A DNA stretch of 64,000 nt from Plasmopara viticola (lineage: Eukaryota > Oomycota > Peronosporomycetes > Peronosporales > Peronosporaceae): assembly GCA_001695595.3 (NCBI GenBank), contig MBPM02000009.1, positions 682,001 to 746,000 on the forward strand. Direction: 5' to 3'. The notes below the pieces were generated by a model that saw only the letters and a program-made list of their open reading frames with translations, had not been told where the DNA came from and searched no databases. The position numbers and the translations under genes were made by a program. Shown piece by piece: positions 13,628-25,100 of the stretch (positions are counted from its first letter, which is position 1; each line of letters starts with the position of its first letter).

Positions 13628-15487
13628 ATGATTGTCTCCTCGTACGTAGCGACGACAATTCTCGCACTTGATACTGCACAAACTAATTGCTTGTTGGTCT
13701 ACAAGTTGCACTAGTGAGCAAATGGCAAACTGTAGGATGCACGCTGCTCAACGGTACATGCTTTGTGTAAAAGGAAAAGGCTGATCGAATTGCATACTAA
13801 ACTTTTGTCTCACTCCAGAGAAGCGGTACAAGGGTTCGCGACCTGCGTATCGTGTGGCTTTGAGAATTTTGCACGTTTGGTTCGCTGTGCTTTGTGTGGA
13901 TTGCCCAGTTCTTTTCCGCGTCGTCTCAAAGCAACAGTGCTGCCACTTGCCGACACTCAAAGTCAAGATCTTGCGCTTCCTCCTATCTGTACGCGTCGGG
14001 AATGGACGCGGGAGATGGATGGCCATAGTAACTTGGTATGGCGTCGTAGACTGGCAGAGGAGACTGAACACTCGACAGGATACGTGCTCCGCTTTGACTT
14101 GTCACCCGAGGAGGAACCGGAACCAGAGCGCAAAGCTTTGAAACAGAGGGAGCGAAGTCTAAGCTCGGGGTACATTTCTAATGCAGGAGTAATATTTGAG
14201 CTACTGGAATCACGCGATGTCGATTCCACAAAGTTTGCCATGCCACCCGTGCGCGCTACTGACTTGCCAGACACAAAAGAGCATTTGAGGCAGATAGCAA
14301 TCGAGATCGCTGCTCAAGATTTCCCGACAAAGTATGCGCACTTCATTACTAGTGCCACTTTGCTCTTGCAAGCAGAGGGGTGTCCCCTACGTTCCCATCT
14401 TGCAATCGATCGTAAACACGTCTTGAAACAATCATTACAGCACATTGACAGCATTCGCGAGGACAGTATTCGATCAGTGTACTTTCAAATTTCAATTGCC
14501 GAGCAAAACGACGTATTGCGTGACGAAAAGAGCATCGGTAGCTTGCATCGTGAATGGCTGACGCTATTGAGCGAACAGCTCACGGATCCGAAGAATGGAC
14601 TATTTTCTTGTACGCAGCCCAATAAGCAAACGTTCTTTATCAATTCGCAATCCGAATGTGTGCTTGGATCCGATCACTTGCAATACTTTCACGCCACTGG
14701 AAGGTTGATTGGGCGAGCTCTATTAGAAGGAGCAGTACTCAACTTTCACTTATGTAGGCCACTGCTAAAAATGATGTTGGGCACGCCAATTACGTTCAAT
14801 GACCTGGAATATCTCGATGCTGACATGTACCATCATTTAACAAGCTTACTCGATAATGACGGTGCTGAAGTATTCGAGCTCGATTTTACAGTGACTCGGC
14901 TTCATTGCAATCAGACTCAGCTCGTCGAACTCATTCCTACTGGAAGAAATATTCAAGTAAATGACGACAACAAGTTTGAATTCGCAGACCGGAAATGGCG
15001 TTTTCTCATGTTTGAATCTGTGGCCGCACAATTGGCCTCATTCCTCAAGGGCTTTTACGAAGTCGTTCCCCAGCAAATGTTACTGCCTTTTGACTACGAG
15101 GAATTGGATTACTTATTGTGCGGTTCCGATGAGATCAACGTGTTGGACTGGCAGCTCCATACTCACTTGGCACTTAAAGTACGGCAAGAAGTGACATGGT
15201 TCTGGGACGTGGTAAAAGAAATGTCACGCGCGTACCAATTAAGGCTACTGCACTTTGCCACGGGTTACTCGCGCGTTCCACTCGTAGGATTTCAAGGCTT
15301 GACTAACTTCCATGGCCAGCTTTGCAAATTTACACTGATTGACGCATGCGGTGTGTCGTATTTTCAAAGTCACGCGTGCTCCAATACGCTGGAATTGCCG
15401 TTTTTTGAGACTAAAGATGATTTGCGCACAGCTCTTTATGCTGCCTTGTACGACAAGAATATGGTGGACGAAGCTAAGGTTTTGTGA
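13628..15487 (+). CDS. HECT-type E3 ubiquitin ligase with RanBP2-type zinc finger (copy 1)
   Basis: Predicted exons 13628-13641, 13706-13753 and 13819-15487 give 576 aa. HECT ligases take ubiquitin from an E2 onto a cysteine and pass it to a lysine of the substrate. A CX2CX10CX2C RanBP2-type finger lies at residues 30-47, a tryptophan-containing WW-like segment near 83-110, and the HECT domain from about 215 to the end. The catalytic cysteine is C541 in SHACSNTLELP. The second intron (65 nt) is well supported by its TACTAAAC branch site and by homology to copy 2 across the junction. The first intron (64 nt, GTACGT donor, ACTAAT branch) has the position and phase of the copy 2 intron. A shorter model would start at ATG 13722. 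The family's acidic-GG segment before LHREW is degenerate here (EKSIGSLHREW). No membrane segment precedes it in frame, unlike copy 2. Substrate unknown. Confidence 0.88.
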
Positions 15488-15699
15488 GTGGGCATTGTAT
15501 AATTAAAGCAACTCGAAAAAAAGTTGTATGTAGTAATTCTGTTTTTTAATGATCCAAAAAGTGTTTTAAGTGAACGTTTTCTTGTAAAATTGGTGCAGCA
15601 CGTGTATTTCGAGTCTCGATGAAGTATAGAATGAGAATATAACCCGTCGCATCGAGTCAAAAGCAGTATAATACCACGTTAACGATCTTATTACTAGCT

Positions 15700-16200
15700 T
15701 TCCATGCATTATAAGGAAAATAGTTGGTCCACCTCTTCAGAAGAGATACCTACTTCCAGCATTTTTTTTGCGCCAACGTTTCCTCAAGCACCACTTCAAT
15801 GTTTCGGGTCTCAATCTCCAACTATACATAAAAGTTCAAACAAATGCCACTTTTGTGCCTTGAACTCGTTGTCAATAGCATTCTTAGATATGATTTCATA
15901 GCTTTGCTGACGTAAATCATGACCATCAATTGGTCTTGTAAGTTCCTAGTTGATGTTGCTTGCGTCACGTGCTTGCACGACTGGTCACTTATCACTTTTT
16001 GAAGGTGCAGTGACTTCGACCGAGGCTTTTGTCGAATTTCGATATTCTGTGTCACCTCCGCAGTGCTATTGTCATAGTTTAAATATGGAGCTAGCACGGA
16101 ACAGTCTCTCATAATGAGGGCACATTTGCAGCACGTGTTTTCGAATTCTTTCTCCTCAGTCGACATGTCTACAACGCTCAGCGGAAATGTCACTTTTGCC
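15700..16200 (-). other. Unassigned open frame between the HECT genes
   Basis: A minus-strand frame at 15822-16193 (123 codons) has protein-like composition, including STEEKEFENTCCKCALIMRDC-like text with a cysteine cluster, but matches no family I know. It lies just downstream of the pogo-type transposase remnant on the same strand and may be part of that element or of a broken host gene. No convincing start or splice signal was found. Confidence 0.25.
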
Positions 16201-16358
16201 TGCCTTATCCACGTATGTGCTGCTTAAAATGTCGTCCCTAAAGTCGTGAGCTGTTGTCGAATACCATCAGGATTCATATCACGTTCTCCAAAGCGGGTGC
16301 AAGAACCCATTTTAATCTAGCAACAGCTCATTCAAGGCTGAGTTGTTCTCTTGAGACC

Positions 16359-16945
16359 TTAATAAAGTTCACTGCCAATATTTTCACAGACACTAACCTT
16401 TACCTGTCTCCACTCCAAACTTTGTATCAGCGCCAGGTCGTCCAATACTACAGGCACAGCCGATGACTTCATTCCTTTATTGCCCACATCCTCCTCTACC
16501 TCCAAAAACCTTTCCATCTCCATCACCACAGCATCGTTCTCTTCTTCCTCCAACTCCACGTCCACCTGCTGCGTCTGCATATACTCCACGCTCTTGATAG
16601 CCTTTGCCGTCGTGTCTAACAGCATGTCCTCCAAACCCATCCGATTCTGTTTTTTTCTTCTTTCTGTTCTTTTGCTGAATCCACAGTTTTGCTCTGGATG
16701 GCTGAGCGTGTCATGCATCTTCCGCACTGCTGTTCCGCGATTACCCAGCAAAGAATCAAGCAATCCAGCTCTGAATGCTTCCCACGACGTGCTAAGTGAA
16801 TGTAGGTGGCACCACGGCATTCAATACCTTATCCTTGCCGGCAGTAAAATTGAAATCGTGGCATGTGTGGGCAGACTCGCTAAGCCAAAAGTCTCGAAAG
16901 CCCATACTGCCAGATCACGTTGCGTCCGCGAAGGAGCATCTTCTT
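16359..16945 (-). pseudogene. Broken pogo/CENP-B-type transposase remnant
   Basis: Read on the minus strand from about 16945, one frame has QRDLAVWAFETFGL followed by LPTHATIS, the helix-turn-helix pattern of CENP-B/Tc5/pogo DNA-binding proteins. A shifted frame continues with KVLNAVVPPTFT, and another with KHSELDCLILCWV and RCMTRSAIQSKTV, which match the second HTH of the same family. A final frame (to 16359) gives an acidic tail rich in E, D and V. At least two frame changes and a stop separate the pieces, so the DNA-binding half is not translatable as one protein. No DDE catalytic domain was seen. A domesticated, intron-bearing gene is a less likely alternative. Confidence 0.55.
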
Positions 16946-17135
16946 TTTCTAAATAATTGCCAGCTTATCACAATATGTAAAGTTGCGGCGAATGCGACGC
17001 GATGGCGCGCCAGCGGGGCAATGATGCCATACTTCAACGCATAGTTTTTCTTCACATTGCCGTTCAAAATGAATGTTTGTGAAATGTAATTAAAGGAAAG
17101 TAACCTTAAAAATGTACACTTTACTTATAAACTAC

Positions 17136-19102
17136 TCAGTCCGTGGTGAACCCATACGACTCCGTGTCCAGCACAGCATAAAGCATTTGCTGAAGCTCCG
17201 AGCGCGAGATGCCCAACGGCAGGTCGAGTCGGTTAAAACACGCATAGCTGCGTATGAACTCATTAGGTGCACCGACAATGCCATGAATTGTAAAGAGACA
17301 CACTTTGCCGTCGTAGCTCGTCAACCCTTTAAAGCCTACAAGTGGCACGCGAGAGCACCCAGTAGTAAATTGCAACAGCCGTCGTCGGTACTCGTTGGGC
17401 ATTTCGCGGACAAGTTCCCAAAACCAACAAAGTACTGGTGACCGTGCTACACTCTCGGCCACCGCCGTGTTCTGTTCCCAGTCATGTACGTTGATCTCTG
17501 GTGACCCGTACATAAGGTAATCGAGTTCTTCATAGTCAAACAGCATGAACAAGCGCGGTGGAATTACTTCGTATATGCCCTTGAGAAACACGTAGAGCTG
17601 GTCGGCCACGCTGTACACCAGCAAATGCTCAAACTTATGCTCTAGATATTCCTGTTTGTTTGCGTCGGTCACTTCAATATTGTGGCCATTAGGAACGAGG
17701 TCGACTGGCATGGTGCGATCGCCCACGCGTTCCATTACACTAAAGTCCAAGTCCAGCGCCTCGACACCATCATTCTCAAGCATCCACATCATGTTCTTGT
17801 ACACATCCGGATCAAAGTACTTAACGTCGTCTATACTCAACGGTGTCCCCAAAATGAGCTTTAAGAGCGGGACGCACAGGTGAAAGTTAAGCACTGTACC
17901 CTCAAGCAGCGCTCGCCCCAGCAGTCGTCCTGCTCCATAAAAGTAAATCAAATGTTCTTCACCATTATCATAGCGAGAGTTGGGATTTAAATAATACGCG
18001 CGGTCCTCTCCATTCGTTTCGATAAATAGTCCAGCTTTCGGGTCCATCAGCAGCTCCGTGAGCATCATAAACCACTCGCGATGCAAGCCACCAGCATCCA
18101 CACCACTTTCTTTGAGAAAATTAAAACGCATTGCGGAATGAATATACTTTTCTTCAATACACCCTAAATGTTCCATCGACTCTTCAAACATATAATCTCG
18201 ATGAATGGATACTTTCAAATACTCAACCTCAGGCGGGACTAATAACGATGCCGTCATTTGAACAAAGTAAGCGTACTTTGACGGGAAATCCTTTGCCGCG
18301 AGCTCGAGCATCTTGCGACGACGTTCAACACCTGAAACTGTACCATCCTCCAAAATTTCTCCGGTAGCAAAGATTGCAGCATCCCATTGTGTAGCCGGGA
18401 TGACATCGATATGCACGACTTCGTTGAAAACCTTTACTATTGTTGGCTCTACAACGGCCACTTCGCTCTGCATCATGGCCGGGCCAATCACTTCACCGGG
18501 CATCTTTGTGTTTTCGTTAGGCTTTACGAAGCGAATGACTTTTCCCGTGCGTGCACAAGTCATGGGACCGCTTCCTTCTTTAATGCGAAACCAAAACATG
18601 TTGCCCTCAATGTCTACTTTACGCGTCCACTCCTTGCGCTTTTTAGCGCGAAGCTGGCGCTCGGTCATATGGCGCGGAAGAGCCTTTGTTTTGTCCCTTA
18701 TCTTGCGTTGACGACACTTCTTTCGATTCTTGCTGCTATGAGCTTCATCAGGCGTGGCTAAACGTTCCCCGCAGAGTGCGCAGAAAAGCGTGTCCTGAAA
18801 ATTCGCAAAGTCGCACACAATGCAAGCCTCAAAGCCCTTATCGGCCTCGCGGATGGCCATATCGAGACGGTGATCGTTGCTGGGTATCATATTGCTGTGT
18901 AGACTAATACACAAAGCGCATTAGTAAAAAGAATGCTCATATGAAAGGTAGAAACGACGTACTTGCCGAGCAGTGGCGCCGCCAGCTCACGCAGTTGCCG
19001 CGTGTGCGCATGAATCAATTTGCGCTGTGCGACAAAGAAGGCAACAGCTAGAACAGCTACAAGACCAACATTTACCAAAATGGCAATCACGTCGCCGTCC
19101 AT
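17136..19102 (-). CDS. Membrane-anchored HECT-type E3 ubiquitin ligase with RanBP2-type zinc finger (copy 2)
   Basis: Exons 18963-19102 and 17136-18903 on the minus strand encode 635 aa. The 59-nt intron has a GTACGT donor, an ACTAAT branch site and a TTAG acceptor, and splicing joins the frames exactly. ATG 19102 was chosen because it is the first ATG in exon 1. Residues 4-25 form a strong hydrophobic segment (VIAILVNVGLVAVLAVAFF), followed by basic residues: a likely signal anchor, putting the ligase on an internal membrane. A CX2CX10CX2C RanBP2-type finger is at 74-91, a WW-like segment follows, and the HECT domain fills the C-terminal half with DAGGLHREW intact and catalytic C602 in SYACFNRLDLP. 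It is a diverged paralogue of the plus-strand copy and converges on it. Substrate unknown; retention of key motifs suggests it is active. Confidence 0.9.
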
Positions 19103-22100
19103 GACTTCATGCACGTATCGTAATGATCGTGCAGTGAGTTAGTACATGAAATTTTACCGAGAACGTTTGCTTACGACGTCTAATGTTACAATCAAGTCTT
19201 GAAAGCCAATAAAATTAGAGTCTGTGAGTGTCTCAGCTCAAGTTTTTCTTACAATCACTTGTAATTTAGCATCTCGTGGCTTTAAAAAACCCTCGCTTTA
19301 TTGCCTCCATCGATCCAACCTTTAGTTCATGATCATGCGTTTATTAATAAACTGACTTCGATAACTGCAGTAACTTATAACTTTGGCTCTTCAAAGACCG
19401 GTCTAAAGGCTTACAACTCGTGACTGGCCACCACTTACATCTAAGACGATAGCAGATTGACATTTTGGTCAGCGTCTGCTGTTCTCGCACCGTGATCCTT
19501 GCGCATTGATAGAAGATTGCACAGGTAACACGTCACCTATCGGTCGCAGTTGCTCGCGGAAAGTGCATGGCAAACAGAAATTCTACAATATTTACTAGAA
19601 TTTGTGGACAAGCTGGGCATGATCAAAGCACTATAAAATTTGATAAAGTATGTGGACTTTGCTCGTAAAATTTTTATTCTACATTATTCCAGAAAACTTA
19701 TTGGTTTATTACAGTGAAGCTGCCGTTTCGTTACTTCACGGCATAAACTACAATTGGACCTACTTGACGTCGGATAACAGGGTGACAAACGACAAAAAAC
19801 TGAGTACGGTTGGCCACTCGGTCAAAATCACGGTTGCAGCTCTTCAAACAACTCGTCTCATGAAGCGGCAAGATTGCAATTGTCGCAATCGCGCGTTTGT
19901 TGTCTAAGATTGAGCGCCTTGGTATTATACCACTGCCGCTAGAACTCTTACTTATCAGCTCATTGCTGTCTGATACTTTTCTCGATGTGATTTAAAATAA
20001 ATGTAGGCCTTCATTTTATAACATTGTCGCTCAGCGAGACATTTTACGCTCCTCACCAATATTTACAACTGCGAAAATCTTTAGGACAAAGGTGAGCTCA
20101 ATACAAAGCATAAAATTACGAGCTTGTGAATCGGTCAGAGCCGTCTTTTTCCATATTCCTCCGTGTTCGACAGGTACAATGCAACGTTTGATAGCACAGC
20201 TAGAAAAAAAGTGTAAAGCATCCTACAACATATGACTTTTCCATGGAGGGTCATAACAATAATCAAATATGAGCAAAGAATGCTACCAATGGTGCTAGTT
20301 ATCAAACGATGTTTCACCTAGCATTGAAAAAGGTTGCTTTGACTTTTACACGTGCCACTGCACCAAAATTGGTCTTTGCATCGAAGGCCGCATCTATCAC
20401 AAACGACTGTGTGTGCAAAGGCTGTGACTAAATTGGCTTCGGCTGCGGCCTAGGCTTCAATCGCCACAAAAACTGTCCCTATGCTGGAAGCGGCCCTGAA
20501 AAGCTTTTCCCCCAGAAAGCTCCTTCGGCAAGTAAGGATTTAAAAGAGCACCAAATCAATCGCCACGGAAAGAGCAATCTTATCTGTCTCCTTCGCTGAG
20601 CGATAAGGAAATATCTTTGCATACGGGCAATAAAAATGGCGGATATCTACCCAAAGCTTTGTCTTTCAAGGCTGCTAATAAACATGGTGGGTCACGCACT
20701 GGCGAAGAAAAAGACCTTACTTAGAGTGACAAGAAAGTCCAGGCAAAGACCCGATCTGGGATGCTTTTGTTTGTGAGGCCACTGAAAATAAAATTGAGGA
20801 CCAGGAAAAAGAATATGAGATCAAAAACGATAATCCGGATACCGATGAAACTAGAAACCGAAGTCACTAATGCTGTGAAGAAGGGCTATATTACTCGCTC
20901 ACCATCAGGTATCGATGCAAGACGTGACGCCTTCTCAGTATCTGAGCAACGGGTCTGACGAGAAGGAGGCTGGGCTTCTGTATGTGCATTGCTCGGCAGC
21001 TGCAGGCCATACAACTGAGAAGCACGTTCATCTGCTTCGTGCGCCGTGAGAGAAGCGCTAGAGGCAATCTTTGAGTAAGAATTGTAAGCAGCATTCGGCT
21101 CAAAAGAAGCTTTTGTATAGCGCAAATCATCGAGGCTATGCGTGTGCTTTTCAACACCAGCTTAGAAATTTTCAGCTTGACATCGTTCGAAATATTAAGC
21201 ATTGGTGGCCTGCTTTTGGTATAGAAATACTTTGGGGTATTGTCACCACACAAAATGACTGTTCTGAAATCAAATGATATAACTCTTCTGTTTAGTCACC
21301 TCGGACGACGTACTTTACGGTAACGGACTTGGAATGGTGTCTGCTCACATTGACAGTCGGAGACAGCGCACCTTCGAAGCGTCTCGAGTACGGAAGAATG
21401 CCAAGCTAGAAGGTGGAAATTTAAAGTCCGAGCATGATTTTGAAACCAATTTCTTAACATAGCTCAACGCACGATCTGTACACCACAGCTTTCTTATAAA
21501 TTGCTCATTGTTCGTTTTTGTGTTGCAGTGGTCAGTTTGGTACAGCTCCAACGGCTTATACGAATTCTCTGAAGCGTGTTATGGTACCACAATGCAAAGC
21601 TACTTATAAGAGCGCATCTTCTTTGCATCGCACTCCACAGGAAAGTGCCTCTGGCCATGGCTGTCAAGGAACACCAGAGAGGGCCGCTCCAGCCTCGGCT
21701 CGATGCTTCTTCTTAAAGAGGGACAGCGCGCTTGAAATTTTTCAGTTGGTCCTGGCGGCTTGTTTTGGAGATAATTTAGTTTCATTAAGTAACCCGCGAG
21801 CTTTAAAGTACGATATGTTTCAACGTGGGACTTTTGAATCACGACGAGAAGTCGCTGCGCTCCACGACTTCCGAAAAATATGGCCGCGTCATTTGCAAAG
21901 CCTTAGAGATACTCCGTCCGTCCCGATACAATAATGCTTTTAGCCATCGTACGGCCATCGTACTCGCCTAACCGGAAAAATTGGGCGAATCAAAGATATT
22001 CTAGGGGTACCTCAGGGCTCATTTAAAGCTAAGAAAGATTTTTCAAAAACACACACGATGACGAGTAAAGCAACTTGTTAAAGGGAGCTTAATGTTCTAG

Positions 22101-25100
22101 GTGCAACGAAATGATGATTCAGTTTTCAAAATACCAAGCTTGCTCTTTATAGCCGCTGCTTTTATTATTTGACAAAAAGAAGTAAGCATTTTTATCGCAA
22201 AAATTTGAATTTCTTCATTAAGTTTATCAAAACTATTGCGTTGGTTTGTACTAAGATCCCTAGTCTGTGGGCGAACAAATTTGCATCCCTAGTCTTGTAA
22301 ACTGTATATGGCCGATTATTGCGAAGTGAAGGAAATGCTTCTAGCCGCTCTACCACATGAGTTGAAAGCGTTCGTGCTCCAAAGAGTCATTTTTCGTCGA
22401 GTTGCACCGACATGCAGCCGATAGTGTAGTCAAAGTATCACAAATTACAATAAACAGCTTCATCTTGTTCGTCGAGACTCGACTTGGTGCCTGTCTATGG
22501 CTTTTCCTGATAACCTTAAAGCCATTCTTCTGGTGACTCTCCCAGAAACCTTTGTTAGAAGATTGGACGAAGGCCTTGTTGCCAGTATTGTGGCTGTGCG
22601 AATAGAAGGCTAAGTCTGACCACTTCCTCGGGATTTTTTAAAAAATGTGGCGTATAGCCAGCCAAGCCAACTTTCACTTTACTAGGATCTGCAAGAACCG
22701 CATAGACATATACAATCTCCGCTGCAAAGACACAATTGTCGTTACTTACAATGGTCCCCATCATCTTTGTGACTGCTCGTGTTGGATTTGACATTCTAAT
22801 AAAGCCGACCAATCTTTTTACAAACAAGTATATTGTCAAAGTGAGTCTGAAATTAGCATAAACTGGCTGAAAAGTCGCGTGATTAAACAGTCAAATGTCG
22901 TTCGAACGTTCGATAGCCGTTGTGGTATCGCTAATGACTGGGAATATATCGAACTCTAGTCATCTACCAGATAAGATGCACTGTACAACGTACACCTGGA
23001 CATGTTGTTGAGCACCACGTCTTTCTTTGAAATGGCCGTCTATCCGCGTACCTTTGCACAAATAGCTTAATATAAGCTAAAAGTAGTAGCCCCTTACCGG
23101 TTGACTTTCGAACACAGAGAGTCGGTGACGAAGTCGGACATTTTGCTTCCTGCACTACGCCTTTCTTTGTTTTCTTGGCAAAGAAGGCACAAAAACTTAC
23201 ACTGCTCTTGTGGCAGAAACTACTGTCTTGGGACCAGGGCCTCAAGGCTAATAGATACTCAATTTTTGTACTGGTTCATTTTACGATAAATTAAAAGAAA
23301 CGATCTTTAGACACCACATCTTGGCACTACCTCGTAAAGCAAGATTTTTCATTTGTGCGTGCCTATATCGATGCTGTCAAAAATTGACGACAATTTCACG
23401 TTCTTTAGACAGTTTTATATGTTTAAATACATCATCTCTACGAAATTTCGCCATTCAGATTAATCAGGAAAATAGCACCTTCAAGCTTGTCGGATTACAA
23501 AGCTTTCACTTTTACAGGTTGGAGTGCACCTGCCGTAATACAATGACCGGTTAAGCTATGAGTAACTCTATCTTTTGTCAGCCACAAGATTGTTCGTGAC
23601 AGCAGCGATCGATTTGTATCGTATTTCTTGAAATTCAAGCGGACCGCTCTTGGTAATTTTTTGTGACCCACCTGTAGACATGTTACCCACTGTGTTTTCG
23701 GGGTATATGTCATCAACTGCATCTTGTGGGACGCTCGCAGAACTTTGACACGGTACTATGTCACCCAATTGTGGTATCTTGGTGCCCCCACACACGCTTA
23801 TCTAGAAGGATTAGTGTGTCTCTGGTAGAGTGCTGGTGACCTGCGGTTACCCAACTTTGAGGGCGAAAATTTCTGCCAGCAACTCTTCAAAGACCTAGAG
23901 GAAGACGAAACTCACTTCATGGGCATCTTTCAAACGAACACGGATCATATGTCCGCAAGCGTTGCTCTCCTCGGCAAGACTTAAGTCGTTTAAGACTAAA
24001 ACAGATTAAGCAGATCAGCGGACACAACAGTTTTGAGTCTCAGAGATCCATATGGTGCCCCTCGAAAAAAACGATCTAGCCTATGGCTGTGCACATTTCT
24101 AAAGCGTCTCGTCCCTTCTATCGTTGTGTCTGTATATTTAAAATCTGAGTACTAACTGAAAATCGTCCATGATAACATTCACCTTGAGTGACTTGAAAAT
24201 AGCGCCTCGGCGATAAAGACCAATAACCGTTTGAGCTCATGGATACAACCACTTAGTTTGCACCTTCCTTGTTTACAGTATAAAATGCACCAATGCTGGA
24301 GAAGCTTTGAATTTTACCGAAGCAACATATCTCTACACTGGACCGTTAAAGTTAACCTTCAAAACGTTTTCTTTTCTTCACTGAAAATTTACAAACTTTT
24401 TTTATCGACTAGATTTTTGACCCGTTTCCGGGATGCAAAACACCTCGGTGACATTGTTTGTCCATTTTGGGCCGATCGCTGGAATAAGTGAGGGAGAAAG
24501 CTACGCAACCCTGTTAATTAAGAAAAGATAAACATCCATTTTGGGCACCATAGGTACGGCTATTTGAGGCTGTGCTGCCTTTTCGCTCAAGTATCAAATA
24601 CAATTAAATGAGTCAAGCGCTATAACGTATATTAGCTGCTTCGCACTAAAGAGCTACAAGTGTAGCCCACTCTTGACTATAAAAGCAAGCAACTTTTTTA
24701 CAGTTTACAATGCTTATCTTATAAATGCAAAAAGGAAGAGCTACCCATTTTTAACCCTTGCAAGGGATTAGATTGTCATTGCTCTCATCATGCTCTTATA
24801 TGAGTTAGAGATTAGATACTGATGCTACTACGTTCATCGGGATCACAAGCAAACTTGCACATTTGAAGCTTGCATAAAATGGTAAATGTTACGGTTGAGG
24901 ACCGTTCGTTATCGTAATTGCAAGGGAATTGTGTGCGCAATGAGTTGTACCTAAGGTCTATTTTATTTTTAATATGGTGTTAGGTCTACCTATATGCACT
25001 AAATCCAACTCAGCAATTAAGACAAGGACTGTTTTAATTTCAATTTCCTTTGATACACCTCAGTATACAAGTCGGTATGATATTGATAAGTGCCTGTTGT

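Noticed and set aside
13396..13629. Minus-strand 77-codon basic frame upstream of HECT copy 1
   Set aside because: Arginine-rich but matches no family, and it overlaps the likely promoter and first exon of the plus-strand gene.
22555..22839. Minus-strand frame with a faint hotdog-thioesterase look
   Set aside because: Only a short beta-strand-like stretch is similar; no catalytic residues and no flanking exons.
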